Below, one piece after another: positions 37,443 through 53,300 of a DNA stretch of 64,000 nucleotides; the first letter of the stretch is position 1, and every line of letters begins with the position of its first letter. The translations under genes were made by a program, and so were the position numbers. The stretch is from Astropecten irregularis (Eukaryota > Echinodermata > Asteroidea > Paxillosida > Astropectinidae), in NCBI GenBank assembly GCA_963971285.1, contig OZ020258.1, forward strand, positions 3,596,001 through 3,660,000, given 5' to 3'. Under the pieces are notes generated by a model. It was not told the origin of the DNA. It searched no databases and saw only the letters and a list, made by a program, of their open reading frames with translations.

Positions 37443-40400
37443 TTTTAAATGATTTTTGAAGTAAGGATTTAACACTGTTGTCTATGGGAGTTTATTTACT
37501 TTGGTGCAACCCTAACCCGGGCGATCGACGAGCGGTGCAGACCAGTAATAGGGGTACATTTTTTTTAATTTGGCACCAGTCAACATGGCCGTTTTCAGGG
37601 TATTTTCCTTTGGATGGATTTTCCGCAAAAAGTCATTGGTTACCCTATAGAAAATTGAAATAAAAATGAAAATTGAAGTTTTCAGCTTCATTTTGGTGTA
37701 TAGCTTGAGTGTCTGAGAAACTTCTGTGTATTTGTAATAATTGTTTGAAATTGGCTTTTTAGCATGGGAGCCTATGGGAATTTATTTACTGGTCTGCACC
37801 CCTAAGTTGTTTTGAATGCTGGTCAACTCGTACGCCGCCCAACTCGTACGCCTCAACTCGTCCCGACTGGTACGCCGACCAACTCGTACGCCACCAGCAT
37901 ATTAAGATTGTAGTTTGTAATAACAAAATAAACAAGCAATGGGTGTGCGGTGCTCGACCACGTCGGTGGGGGGCAAACCTAATTTGTATATAATCTTGAC
38001 ATTATCTACAATTCCTCGTGCACTGTGTTCATCAGTCTAATCATTAGCTTCGCTCTATTTAGCTGCCAAATTCATTACAATGTACACAAGACAAAAACAA
38101 GGGAATTATATCCTATGGTTACCGAAAAAGTACAATACACACTGGCATAAGAACAGCTTAAAACGATCGACGTCACATTCATTAGCCAATCAAAGTAGGG
38201 AAAGCTAAAAAATAGATTTCCAAACATTGTTATTGGCCAATCAGGTTTATTCCAATTTCCAGGCTCTTTCAACGCCAGCAGGGTTGTAATATTTCTGGAT
38301 CAATCAGGAAAGTTAAACTTTCTCTTATGTTTCTTACTCAATATATTTTAATTAAGAGAGTTCTTAGAGCTATAAAAATGATGGATTGAAGAAATATGGG
38401 ACTGGACCTCCTGCCTAGACTCTGGGTTTCCATTATTTTTTGACTATTTGTGATGCAATTGGGCGAGAAAGTGGGTCTATTTCAGCCGCTTTGCACAGGG
38501 ATGTTTTTTTTTTGAAAATGGCTTCTTTGACTGGAGTGATCCCGTTTACCTTATTTTAGGGGTGGTCAGCTGAGCATGAGTATATCTAAAAAATTCAATG
38601 GTCAACCCACCATAAAATGAACCGATAATGAACGGTGACATGTTCATCATCATTTCTTCTGTGCAACTTGAACAGCTGATGTGAGAAATCTGTATATTTT
38701 TAAATGATTTTTGAAGTAAGGATTTAACACTGTTGTCTATGGGAGTTTATTTACTTTGGTGCAACCCTAACCCGGGCGATCGACGAGCGGTGCAGACTAG
38801 TAATAGGGGTACATTTTTTTTAATTTGGTACCAGTCAAGATGGCCGTTTTCAGGGTATTTTCCTTTGGATGGATTTTCCTCAAAAAGTCATTGGTTACCC
38901 TAAAGAAAATTGAAATAAAAATGAAAATTGAAGTTTACAGCTTCATTTTGGTGTATAGCTTGAGTGTCTGAGAAACTTCTGTGTATTTGTAATAATTGTT
39001 TGAAATTGGCTATTTAGCATGGGAGCCTATGGGAATTTATCTACTGGTCTGCACCCCTAAGTTGTTTTGAATGCTGGTCAACTCGTACGCCGGCTAACTC
39101 GTACGCCCCAACTCGTCCCGACTGGTACGCCGACCAACTCGTACGCCACCAGCATATTAAGATTGTAGTTTGTAATAACAAAATAAACAAGCAATGGGTG
39201 TGCGGTGCTCGACCACGTCGGTGGGGGGCAAACCTAATTTGTATATAATCTTGACATTATCTACAATTCCTCGTGCACTGTGTTCATCAGTCTAATCATT
39301 AGCTTCGCTCTATTTAGCTGCCAAATTCATTACAATGTACACAAGACAAAAACAAGGGAATTATATCCTATGGTTACCGAAAAAGTACAATACACACTGG
39401 CATAAGAACAGCTTAAAACGATCGACGTCACATTCATTAGCCAATCAAAGTAGGGAAAGCTAAAAAATAGATTTCAAAACATTGTTATTGGCCAATCAGG
39501 TTTATTCCAATTTCCAGGCTCTTCCAACGCTAGTAGGGTTGTAATATTTCTGGATCAATCAGGAAAGTTAAACTTTCACTTATGTTTCTTACTCAATATA
39601 TTTTAATTAAGAGAGTTCTTAGAGCTATAGAAATGATGGATTGAAGAAATATGGGACTGGACCTCCTGCCTAGACTCTGGGTTTCCATTATTTTTTGACT
39701 ATTTGTGATGCAATTGGGCGAGAAAGTGGGTCTATTTCAGCCGCTTTGCACAGGGATGTTTTTTTTTTGGAAAATGGCTTCTTTGACTGGAGTGATCCCG
39801 TTTACCTTGTTTTAGGGGTGGTCAGCTGAGCATGAGTATATCTAAAAAATTCAATGGTCAACCCACCATAAAATGAACCGATAATGAACGGTGACATGTT
39901 CATCATCATTTCTTCTGTGCAACTTGAACAGCTGATGTGAGAAATCTGTATATTTTTAAATGATATTTGAAGTAAGGATTTAACACTGTTGTCTATGGGA
40001 GTTTATTTACTTTGGTGCAACCCTAACCCGGGCGATCGACGAGCGGTGCAGACCAGTAATAGGGGTACATTTTTTTTAATTTGGCACCAGTCAACATGGC
40101 CGTTTTCAGGGTATTTTCCTTTGGATGGATTTTCCGCAAAAAGTCATTGGTTACCCTATAGAAAATTGAAATAAAAATGAAAATTGAAGTTTTCAGCTTC
40201 ATTTTGGTGTATAGCTTGAGTGTCTGAGAAACTTCTGTGTATTTGTAATAATTGTTTGAAATTGGCTATTTAGCATGGGAGCCTATGGGAATTTATTTAC
40301 TGGTCTGCACCCCTAAGTTGTTTTGAATGCTGGTCAACTCGTACGCCGCCCAACTCGTACGCCTCAACTCGTCCCGACTGGTACGCCGACCAACTCGTAC

Positions 40401-43400
40401 GCCACCAGCATATTAAGATTGTAGTTTGTAATAACAAAATAAACAAGCAATGGGTGTGCGGTGCTCGACCACGTCGGTGGGGGGCAAACCTAATTTGTAT
40501 ATAATCTTGACATTATCTACAATTCCTCGTGCACTGTGTTCATCAGTCTAATCATTAGCTTCGCTCTATTTAGCTGCCAAATTCATTACAATGTACACAA
40601 GACAAAAACAAGGGAATTATATCCTATGGTTACCGAAAAAGTACAATACACACTGGCATAAGAACAGCTTAAAACGATCGACGTCACATTCATTAGCCAA
40701 TCAAAGTAGGGAAAGCTAAAAAATAGATTTCATAACATTGTTATTGGCCAATCAGGTTTATTCCAATTTCCAGGCTCTTTCAACGCCAGCAGGGTTGTAA
40801 TATTTCTGGATCAATCAGGAAAGTTAAAATTTCTCTTATGTTTCTTACTCAATATATTTTAATTAAGAGAGTTCTTAGAGCTATAAAAATGATGGATTGA
40901 AGAAATATGGGACTGGACCTCCTGCCTAGACTCTGGGTTTCCATTATTTTTTGACCATTTGTGATGCAATTGGGCGAGAAAGTGGGTCTATTTCAGCCGC
41001 TTTGCACAGGGATGTTTTCTTCTGAAAATGGCTTCTTTGACTGGAGTGATCCCGTTTACCTTGTTTTAGGGGTGGTCAGCTGAGCATGAGTATATCTAAA
41101 AAATTCAATGGTCAACCCACAATAAAATGAACCGAAAATGAACGGTGAAATGTTCATCATCATTTTTTCTGTGCGACTTGAACAGCTGATGTGAGAAATC
41201 TGTATATTTTTAAATGATTTTTGAAGTAAGGATTTAACACTGTTGTCTATGGGAGTTTATTTACTTTGGTGCAACCCTAACCCGGGCGATCGACGAGCGG
41301 TGCAGACCAGTAATAGGGGTACATTTTTTTAATTTGGCACCAGTCAACATGTCCGTTTTCAGGGTATTTTCCTTTGGATGGATTTTCCTCAAAAAGTCAT
41401 TGGTTACCCTATAGAAAATTGAAATAAAAATGAAAATTGAAGTTTTCAGCTTCATTTTGGTGTATAGCTTGAGTGTCTGAGAAACTTCTGTGTATTTGTA
41501 ATAATTGTTTGAAATTGGCTATTTAGCATGGGAGCCTATGGGAATTTATTTACTGGTCTGTACCCCTAAGTTGTTTTGAATGCTGGTCAACTCGTACGCC
41601 GCCCAACTCGTACGCCCCAACTCGTCCCGACTGGTACGCCGACCAACTCGTATGCCACCAGCATATTAAGATTGTACTTTGTAATAACAAAATAAACAAG
41701 CAATGGGTGTGCGGTGCTCGACCACGTCGGTGGGGGGCAAACCTAATTTGTATATAATCTTGACATTATCTACAATTCCTCGTGCACTGTGTTCATCAGT
41801 CTAATCATTAGCTTCGCTCTATTTAGCTGCCAAATTCATTACAATGTACACAAGACAAAAACAAGGGAATTATATCCTATGGTTACCGAAAAAGTACAAT
41901 ACACACTGGCATAAGAACAGCTTAAAAACGATCGACGTCACATTTATTAGCCAATCAAAGTAGGGAAAGCTAAAAAATAGATTTCCAAACATTGTTATTG
42001 GCCAATCAGGTTTATTCCAATTTCCAGGCTCTTCCAACGCCAGCAGGGTTGTAATATTTCTGGATCAATCAGGAAAGTTAAACTTTCTCTTATGTTTCTT
42101 ACTCAATATATTTTAATTAAGAGAGTTCTTAGAGCTATAAAAATGATGGATTGAAGAAATATGGGACTGGACCTCCTGCCTAGACTCTGGGTTTCCATTA
42201 TTTTTTGACTATTTGTGATGCAATTGGGCGAGAAAGTGGGTCTATTTCAGCCGCTTTGCACAGGGATGTTTTTTTTTTTAAATGGCTTCTTTGACTGGAG
42301 TGATCCCGTTTACCTTGTTTTAGGGGTGGTCAGCTGAGCATGAGTATATCTAAAAAATTCAATGGTCAACCCACCATAAAATGAACCGAAAATGAACGGT
42401 GAAATGTTCATCATCATTTTTTCTGTGCAACTTGAACAGCTGATGTGAGAAATCTGTATATTTTTAAATGATTTTTGAAGTAAGGATTTAACACTGTTGT
42501 CTATGGGAGTTTATTTACTTTGGTGCAACCCTAACCCGGGCGATCGACGAGCGGTGCAGACCAGTAATAGGGGTACATTTTTTTTTAATTTGGCACCAGT
42601 CAACATGGCCGTTTTCAGGGTATTTTCCTTTGGATGGATTTTCCTCAAAAAGTCATTGGTTACCCTATAGAAAATTGAAATAAAAATGAAAATTGAAGTT
42701 TTCAGCTTCATTTTGGTGTATAGCTTGAGTGTCTGAGAAACTTCTGTGTATTTGTAATAATTGTTTGAAATTGGCTATTTAGCATGGGAGCCTATGGGAA
42801 TTTATTTACTGGTCTGCACCCCTAAGTTGTTTTGAATGCTGGTCAACTCGTACGCCGCCCAACTCGTACGCCCCAACTCGTCCCGACTGGTACGCCGACC
42901 AACTCGTACGCCACCAGCATATTAAGATTGTAGTTTGTAATAACAAAATAAACAAGCAATGGGTGTGCGGTGCTCGACCACGTCGGTGGGGGGCAAACCT
43001 AATTTGTATATAATCTTGACATTATCTACAATTCCTCGTGCACTGTGTTCATCAGTCTAATCATTAGCTTCGCTCTATTTAGCTGCCAAATTCATTACAA
43101 TGTACACAAGACAAAAACAAGGGAATTATATCCTATGGTTACCGAAAAAGTACAATACACACTGGCATAAGAACAGCTTAAAACGATCGACGTCACATTC
43201 ATTAGCCAATCAAAGTAGGGAAAGCTAAAAAATAGATTTCCAAACATTGTTATTGGCCAATCAGGTTTATTCCAATTTCCAGGCTCTTCCAACGCCAGCA
43301 GAGTTGTAATATTTCCGGATCAATCAGGAAAGTTAAACTTTCTCTTATGTTTCTTACTCAATATATTTTAATTAAGAGAGTTCTTAGAGCTTTTAAAAAT

Positions 43401-46400
43401 GATGGATTGAAGAAATATGGGACTGGACCTCCTGCCTAGACTCTGGGTTTCCATTATTTTTTGACTATTTGTGATGCAATTGGGCGAGAAAGTGGGTCTA
43501 TTTCAGCCGCTTTGCACAGGGATGTTTGTTTTTTGAAAATGGCTTCTTTGACTGGAGTGATCCCGTTTACCTTGTTTTAGGGGTGGTCAGCTGAGCATGA
43601 GTATATCTAAAAAATTCAATGGTCAACCCACCATAAAATGAACCGATAATGAACGGTGACATGTTTATCATCATTTCTTCTGTGCAACTTGAACAGCTGA
43701 TGTGAGAAATCTGTATATTTTTAAATGATTTTTGAAGTAAGGATTTAACACTGTTGTCTATGGGAGTTTATTTACTTTGGTGCAACCCTAACCCGGGCGA
43801 TCGACGAGCGGTGCAGACCAGTAATAGGGGTACATTTTTTTTTTATTTGGCACCAGTCAACATGGCCGTTTTCAGGGTATTTTCCTTTGGATGGATTTTC
43901 CTCAAAAAGTCATTGGTTACCCTATAGAAAATTGAAATAAAAATGAAAATTGAAGTTTTCAGCTTCATTTTGGTGTATAGCTTGAGTGTCTGAGAAACTT
44001 CTGTGTATTTGTAATAATTTTTTGAAATTGGCTATTTAGCATGGGAGCCTATGGGAATTTATTTACTGGTCTGCACCCCTAAGTTGTTTTGAATGCTGGT
44101 CAACTCGTACGCCGCCCAACTCGTACGCCCCAACTCGTCCCGACTGGTACGCCGACCAACTCGTACGCCACCAGCATATTAAGATTGTAGTTTGTAATAA
44201 CAAAATAAACAAGCAATGGGTGTGCGGTGCTCGACCACGTCGGTGGGGGGCAAACCTAATTTGTATATAATCTTGACGTTATCATCAATTCCTCGTGCAC
44301 TGTGTTCATCAGTCTAATCATTAGCTTCGCTCTATTTAGCTGCCAAATTCAATACAATGTACACAAGACAAAAACAAGGGAATTATATCCTATGGTTACC
44401 GAAAAAGTACAATACACACTGGCATAAGAACAGCTTAAAACGATCGACGTCACATTTATTAGCCAATCAAAGTAGGGAAAGCTAAAAAATAGATTTCCAA
44501 ACATTGTTATTGGCCAATCAGGTTTATTCCAATTTCCAGGCTCTTCCAACGCCAGCAGGGTTGTAATATTTCTGGATCAATCAGGAAAGTTAAACTTTCT
44601 CTTATGTTTCTTACTCAATATATTTTAATTAAGAGAGTTCTTAGAGCTATAAAAATGATGGATTGAAGAAATATGGGACTGGACCTCCTGCCTAGACTCT
44701 GGGTTTCCATTATTTTTTGACTATTTGTGATGCAATTGGGCGAGAAAGTGGGTCTATTTCAGCCGCTTTGCACAGGGATGTTTTTTTTTTTGAAAATGGC
44801 TTCTTTGACTGGAGTGATCCCGTTAACCTTGTTTTAGGGGTGGTCAGCTGAGCATGAGTATATCTAAAAAATTCAATGGTCAACCCACCATAAAATGAAC
44901 CGATAATGAACGGTGACATGTTCATCATCATTTCTTCTGTGCAACTTGAACAGCTGATGTGAGAAATCTGTATATTTTTAAATGATTTTTGAAGTAAGGA
45001 TTTAAAACTGTTGTCTATGGGAGTTTATTTACTTTGGTGCAACCCTAACCCGGGCGATCGACGAGCGGTGCAGACCAGTAATAGGGGTACATTTTTTTAA
45101 TTTGGCACCAGTCAACATGTCCGTTTTCAGGGTATTTTCCTTTGGATGGATTTTCCTCAAAAAGTCATTGGTTACCCTATAGAAAATTGAAATAAAAATG
45201 AAAATTGAAGTTTTCAGCTTCATTTTGGTGTATAGCTTGAGTGTCTGAGAAACTTCTGTGTATTTGTAATAATTGTTTGAAATTGGCTATTTAGCATGGG
45301 AGCCTATGGGAATTTATTTACTGGTCTGCACCCCTAAGTTGTTTTGAATGCTGGTCAACTCGTACGCCGCCCAACTCGTACGCCCCAACTCGTCCCGACT
45401 GGTACGCCGACCAACTCGTACGCCACCAGCATATTAAGATTGTAGTTTGTAATAACAAAATAAACAAGCAATGGGTGTGCGGTGCTCGACCACGTCGGTG
45501 GGGGGCAAACCTAATTTGTATATAATCTTGACATTATCTACAATTCCTCGTGCACTGTGTTCATCAGTCTAATCATTAGCTTCGCTCTATTTAGCTGCCA
45601 AATTCATTACAATGTACACAAGACAAAAACAAGGGAATTATATCCTATGGTTACCGAAAAAGTACAATACACACTGGCATAAGAACAGCTTAAAACGATC
45701 GACGTCACATTCATTAGCCAATCAAAGTAGGGAAAGCTAAAAAATAGATTTCCAAACATTGTTATTGGCCAATCAGGTTTATTCCAATTTCCAGGCTCTT
45801 CCAACGCCAGCAGGGTTGTAATATTTCTGGATCAATCAGGAAAGTTAAACTTTCTCTTATGTTTCTTACTCAATATATTTTAATTAAGAGAGTTCTTAGA
45901 GCTATAAAAATGATGGATTGAAGAAATATGGGACTGGACCTCCTGCCTAGACTCTGGGTTTCCATAATTTTTTGACTATTTGTGATGCAATTGGGCGAGA
46001 AAGTGGGTCTATTTCAGCTGCTTTGCACAGGGATGTTTTTTTTTTTGAAAATGGCTTCTTTGACTGGAGTGATCCCGTTAACCTTGTTTTAGGGGTGGTC
46101 AGCTGAGCATGAGTATATCTAAAAAATTCAATGGTCAACCCACCATAAAATGAACCGATAATGAACGGTGACATGTTCATCATCATTTCTTCTGTGCAAC
46201 TTGAACAGCTGATGTGAGAAATCTGTATATTTTTAAATGATTTTTGAAGTAAGGATTTAACACTGTTGTCTATGGGAGTTTATTTACTTTGGTGCAACCC
46301 TAACCCGGGCGATCGACGAGCGGTGCAGACCAGTAATAGGGGTACATTTTTTTAATTTGGCACCAGTCAACATGTCCGTTTTCAGGGTATTTTCCATTGG

Positions 46401-49400
46401 ATGGATTTTCCTCAAAAAGTCATTGGTTACCCTATAGAAAATTGAAAAAAAAATGAAAATTGAAGTTTTCAGCTTCATTTTGGTGTATAGCTTGAGTGTC
46501 TGAGAAACTTCTGTGTATTTGTAATAATTGTTTGAAATTGGCTATTTAGCATGGGAGCCTATGGGAATTTATTTACTGGTCTGCACCCCTAAGTTGTTTT
46601 GAATGCTGGTCAACTCGTACGCCGCCCAACTCGTACGCCCCAACTCGTCCCGACTGGTACGCCGACCAACTCGTACGCCACCAGCATATTAAGATTGTAG
46701 TTTGAAATAACAAAATAAACAAGCAATGGGTGTGCGGTGCTCGACCACGTCGGTGGGGGGCAAACCTAATTTGTATATAATCTTGACGTTATCTACAATT
46801 CCTCGTGCACTGTGTTCATCAGTCTAATCATTAGCTTCGCTCTATTTAGCTGCCAAATTCAATACAATGTACACAAGACAAAAACAAGGGAATTATATCC
46901 TATGGTTACCGAAAAAGTACAATACACACTGGCATAAGAACAGCTTAAAACGATCGACGTCACATTTATTAGCCAATCAAAGTAGGGAAAGCTAAAAAAT
47001 AGATTTCCAAACATTGTTATTGGCCAATCAGGTTTATTCCAATTTCCAGGCTCTTCCAACGCCAGCAGGGTTGTAATATTTCTGGATCAATCAGGAAAGT
47101 TAAACTTTCTCTTATGTTTCTTACTCAATATATTTTAATTAAGAGAGTTCTTAGAGCTATAAAAATGATGGATTGAAGAAATATGGGACTGGACCTCCTG
47201 CCTAGACTCTGGGTTTCCATTATTTTTTGACTATTTGTGATGCAACGGCGAGAAAGTGGGTCTATTTCAGCCGCTTTGCACAGGGATGTTTTTTTTTATG
47301 AAAATGGCTTCTTTGACTGGAGTGATCCCGTTAACCTTGTTTTAGGGGTGGTCAGCTGAGCATGAGTATATCTAAAAAATTCAATGGTCAACCCACCATA
47401 AAATGAACCGATAATGAACGGTGACATGTTCATCATCATTTCTTCTGTGCAACTTGAACAGCTGATGTGAGAAATCTGTATATTTTTAAATGATTTTTGA
47501 AGTAAGGATTTAACACTGTTGTCTATGGGAGTTTATTTACTTTGGTGCAACCCTAACCCGGGCGATCGACGAGCGGTGCAGACCAGTAATAGGGGTACAT
47601 TTTTTTTTAATTTGGCACCAGTCAACATGGCCGTTTTCAGGGTATTTTCCTTTGGATGGATTTTCCTCAAAAAGTCATTAGTTACCCTATAGAAAATTTA
47701 AAAAAAAATGAAAATTGAAGTTTTCAGCTTCATTTTGGTGTATAGCTTGAGTGTCTGAGAAACTTCTGTGTATTTGTAATAATTGTTTGAAATTGGCTAT
47801 TTAGCATGGGAGCCTATGGGAATTTATTTACTGGTCTGCACCCCTAAGTTGTTTTGAATGCTGGTCAACTCGTACGCCGCCCAACTCGTACGCCCCAACT
47901 CGTCCCGACTGGTACGCCGACCAACTCGTACGCCACCAGCATATTAAGATTGTAGTTTGTAATAACAAAATAAACAAGCAATGGGTGTGCGGTGCTCGAC
48001 CACGTCGGTGGGGGGCAACCCTAATTTGTATATAATCTTGACGTTATCTACAATTCCTCGTGCACTGTGTTCATCAGTCTAATCATTAGCTTCGCTCTAT
48101 TTAGCTGCCAAATTCATTACAATGTACACAAGACAAAAACAAGGGAATTATATCCTATGGTTACCGAAAAAGTACAATGCACACTGGCATAAGAACAGCT
48201 TAAAACGATCGACGTCACATTTATTAGCCAATCAAAGTAGGGAAAGCTAAAAAATAGATTTCCAAACATTGTTATTGGCCAATCAGGTTTATTCCAATTT
48301 CCAGGCTCTTCCAACGCCAGCAGGGTTGTAATATTTCTGGATCAATCAGGAAAGTTAAACTTTCTCTTATGTTTCTTACTCAATATATTTTAATTAAGAG
48401 AGTTCTTAGAGCTATAAAAATGATGGATTGAAAAAATATGGGACTGGACCTCCTGCCTAGACTCTGGGTTTCCATTATTTTTTGACCATTTGTGATGCAA
48501 TTGGGCGAGAAAGTGGGTCTATTTCAGCCGCTTTGCACAGGGATGTTTTTTTTTTTGAAAATGGCTTCTTTGACTGGAGTGATCCCGTTTACCTTGTTTT
48601 AGGGGTGGTCAGCTGAGCATGAGTATATCTAAAAAATTCAATGGTCAACCCACCATAAAATGAACCGATAATGAACGGTGACATGTTCATCATCATTTCT
48701 TCTGTGCAACTTGAACAGCTGATGTGAGAAATCTGTATATTTTTAAATGATTTTTGAAGTAAGGATTTAACACTGTTGTCTATGGGAGTTTATTTACTTT
48801 GGTGCAACCCTAACCCGGGCGATCGACGAGCGGTGCAGACCAGTAATAGGGGTACATTTTTTTTTAATTTGGCACCAGTCAACATGGCCGTTTTCAGGGT
48901 ATTTTCCTTTGGATGGATTTTCCTCAAAAAGTCATTAGTTACCCTATAGAAAATAAAAAAAAAAATGAAAATTGAAGTTTTCAGCTTCATTTTGGTGTAT
49001 AGCTTGAGTGTCTGAGAAACTTCTGTGTATTTGTAATAATTGTTTGAAATTGGCTATTTAGCATGGGAGCCTATGGGAATTTATTTACTGGTCTGCACCC
49101 CTAAGTTGTTTTGAATGCTGGTCAACTCGTACGCCGCCCAACTCGTACGCCCCAACTCGTCCCGACTGGTACGCCGACCAACTCGTACGCCACCAGCATA
49201 TTAAGATTGTAGTTTGTAATAACAAAATAAACAAGCAATGGGTGTGCGGTGCTCGACCACGTCGGTGGGGGGCAAACCTAATTTGTATATAATCTTGACG
49301 TTATCTACAATTCCTCGTGCACTGTGTTCATCAGTCTAATCATTAGCTTCGCTCTATTTAGCTGCCAAATTCATTACAATGTACACAAGACAAAAACAAG

Positions 49401-49970
49401 GGAATTATATCCTATGGTTACCGAAAAAGTACAATGCACACTGGCATAAGAACAGCTTAAAACGATCGACGTCACATTTATTAGCCAATCAAAGTAGGGA
49501 AAGCTAAAAAATAGATTTCCAAACATTGTTATTGGCCAATCAGGTTTATTCCAATTTCCAGGCTCTTCCAACGCCAGCAGGGTTGTAATATTTCTGGATC
49601 AATCAGGAAAGTTAAACTTTCTCTTATGTTTCTTACTCAATATATTTTAATTAAGAGAGTTCTTAGAGCTATAAAAATGATGGATTGAAAAAATATGGGA
49701 CTGGACCTCCTGCCTAGACTCTGGGTTTCCATTATTTTTTGACCATTTGTGATGCAATTGGGCGAGAAAGTGGGTCTATTTCAGCCGCTTTGCACAGGGA
49801 TGTTTTTTTTTTTGAAAATGGCTTCTTTGACTGGAGTGATCCCGTTTACCTTGTTTTAGGGGTGGTCAGCTGAGCATGAGTATATCTAAAAAATTCAATG
49901 GTCAACCCACCATAAAATGAACCGATAATGAACGGTGACATGTTCATCATCATTTCTTCTGTGCAACTTG

Positions 49971-50361
49971 AACAGCTGATGTGAGAAATCTGTATATTTT
50001 TAAATGATTTTTGAAGTAAGGATTTAACACTGTTGTCTATGGGAGTTTATTTACTTTGGTGCAACCCTAACCCGGGCGATCGACGAGCGGTGCAGACCAG
50101 TAATAGGGGTACATTTTTTTTTAATTTGGCACCAGTCAACATGGCCGTTTTCAGGGTATTTTCCTTTGGATGGATTTTCCTCAAAAAGTCATTAGTTACC
50201 CTATAGAAAATTAAAAAAAAAATGAAAATTGAAGTTTTCAGCTTCATTTTGGTGTATAGCTTGAGTGTCTGAGAAACTTCTGTGTATTTGTAATAATTGT
50301 TTGAAATTGGCTATTTAGCATGGGAGCCTATGGGAATTTATTTACTGGTCTGCACCCCTAA
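49971..50361 (+). repeat. Old internal duplication within the satellite monomer (shown in one unit)
   Basis: About 49971-50070 (aacagctgatgtgagaaatc ... tctatgggagtttatttact ... gcaaccctaa) aligns with about 50256-50361 (tagcttgagtgtctgagaaa ... cctatgggaatttatttact ... gcacccctaa), some 287 bp apart, as diverged direct repeats. In addition GGTGCAGACCAGTAA near 50090 is inverted as TTACTGGTCTGCACC near 50342. Confidence 0.65.
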
Positions 50362-53300
50362 GTTGTTTTGAATGCTGGTCAACTCGTACGCCGCCCAACT
50401 CGTACGCCCCAACTCGTCCCGACTGGTACGCCGACCAACTCGTACGCCACCAGCATATTAAGATTGTAGTTTGTAATAACAAAATAAACAAGCAATGGGT
50501 GTGCGGTGCTCGACCACGTCGGTGGGGGGCAAACCTAATTTGTATATAATCTTGACGTTATCTACAATTCCTCGTGCACTGTGTTCATCAGTCTAATCAT
50601 TAGCTTCGCTCTATTTAGCTGCCAAATTCATTACAATGTACACAAGACAAAAACAAGGGAATTATATCCTATGGTTACCGAAAAAGTACAATACACACTG
50701 GCATAAGAACAGCTTAAAACGATCGACGTCACATTTATTAGCCAATCAAAGTAGGGAAAGCTAAAAAATAGATTTCCAAACATTGTTATTGGCCAATCAG
50801 GTTTATTCCAATTTCCAGGCTCTTCCAACGCCAGCAGGGTTGTAATATTTCTGGATCAATCAGGAAAGTTAAACTTTCTCTTATGTTTCTTACTCAATAT
50901 ATTTTAATTAAGAGAGTTCTTAGAGCTATAAAAATGATGGATTGAAAAAATATGGGACTGGACCTCCTGCCTAGACTCTGGGTTTCCATTATTTTTTGAC
51001 CATTTGTGATGCAATTGGGCGAGAAAGTGGGTCTATTTCAGCCGCTTTGCACAGGGATGTTTTTTTTTTTGAAAATGGCTTCTTTGACTGGAGTGATCCC
51101 GTTTACCTTGTTTTAGGGGTGGTCAGCTGAGCATGAGTATATCTAAAAAATTCAATGGTCAACCCACCATAAAATGAACCGATAATGAACGGTGACATGT
51201 TCATCATCATTTCTTCTGTGCAACTTGAACAGCTGATGTGAGAAATCTGTATATTTTTAAATGATTTTTGAAGTAAGGATTTAACACTGTTGTCTATGGG
51301 AGTTTATTTACTTTGGTGCAACCCTAACCCGGGCGATCGACGAGCGGTGCAGACCAGTAATAGGGGTACATTTTTTTTTAATTTGGCACCAGTCAACATG
51401 GCCGTTTTCAGGGTATTTTCCTTTGGATGGATTTTCCTCAAAAAGTCATTGGTTACCCTATAGAAAATTGAAATAAAAATGAAAATTGAAGTTTTCAGCT
51501 TCATTTTGGTTTATAGCTTGAGTGTCTGAGAAACTTCTGTGTATTTGTAATAATTGTTTGAAATTAGCTATTTAGCATGGGAGCCTATGGGAATTTATTT
51601 ACTGGTCTGCACCCCTAAGTTGTTTTGAATGCTGGTCAACTCGTACGCAACCCAATTCGTACGCCCCAACTCGTCCCGACTGGTACGCCGACCAACTCGT
51701 ACGCCACCAGCATATTAAGATTGTAGTTTGTAATAAAAAAATAAACAAGCAATGGGTGTGCGGTGCTCGACCACGTCGGTGGGGGGCAAACCTAATTTGT
51801 ATATAATCTTGACATTATCTACAATTCCTCGTGCACTGTGTTCATCAGTCTAATCATTAGCTTCGCTCTATTTAGCTGCCAAATTCATTACAATGTACAC
51901 AAGACAAAAACAAGGGAATTATATCCTATGGTTACCGAAAAAGTACAATACACACTGGCATAAGAACAGCTTAAAACGATCGACGTCACATTCTTTAGCC
52001 AATCAAAGTAGGGAAAGCTAAAAAATAGATTTCCAAACATTGTTATTGGCCAATCAGGTTTATTCCAATTTCCAGGCTCTTCCAACGCCAGCAGGGTTGT
52101 AATATTTCTGGATCAATCAGGAAAGTTAAACTTTCTCTTATGTTTCTTACTCAATATATTTTAATTAAGAGAGTTCTTAGAGCTATAACAATGATGAATT
52201 GAAGAAATATGGGACTGGACCTCCTGCCTAGACTCTGGGTTTCCATTATTTTTTGACTATTTGTGATGCAATTGGGCGAGAAAGTGGGTCTATTTCAGCC
52301 GCTTTGCACAGGGATGTTTGTTTTTTGAAAATGGCTTCTTTGACTGGAGTGATCCCGTTTACCTTGTTTTAGGGGTGGTCAGCTGAGCATGAGTATATCT
52401 AAAAAATTCAATGGTCAACCCACCATAAAATGAACCGATAATGAACGGTGACATGTTCATCATCATTTCTTCTGTGCAACTTGAACAGCTGATGTGAGAA
52501 ATCTGTATATTTTTAAATGATTTTTGAAGTAAGGATTTAACACTGTTGTCTATGGGAGTTTATTTACTTTGGTGCAACCCTAACCCGGGCGATCGACGAG
52601 CGGTGCAGACCAGTAATAGGGGTACATTTTTTTTTAATTTGGCACCAGTCAACATGGCCGTTTTCAGGGTATTTTCCTTTGGATGGATTTTCCTCAAAAA
52701 GTCATTGGTTACCCTATAGAAAATTGAAATAAAAATGAAAATTGAAGTTTTCAGCTTCATTTTGGTGTATAGCTTGAGTGTCTGAGAAACTTCTGTGTAT
52801 TTGTAATAATTGTTTGAAATTGGCTATTTAGCATGGGAGCCTATGGGAATTTATTTACTGGTCTGCACCCCTAAGTTGTTTTGAATGCTGGTCAACTCGT
52901 ACGCAACCCAACTCGTACGCCCCAACTCGTCCCGACTGGTACGCCGACCAACTCGTACGCCACCAGCATATTAAGATTGTAGTTTGTAATAACAAAATAA
53001 ACAAGCAATGGGTGTGCGGTGCTCGACCACGTCGGTGGGGGGCAACCCTAATTTGTATATAATCTTGACGTTATCTACAATTCCTCGTGCACTGTGTTCA
53101 TCAGTCTAATCATTAGCTTCGCTCTATTTAGCTGCCAAATTCAATACAATGTACACAAGACAAAAACAAGGGAATTATATCCTATGGTTACCGAAAAAGT
53201 ACAATACACACTGGCATAAGAACAGCTTAAAACGATCGACGTCACATTTATTAGCCATTCAAAGTAGGGAAAGCTAAAAAATAGATTTCCAAACATTGTT

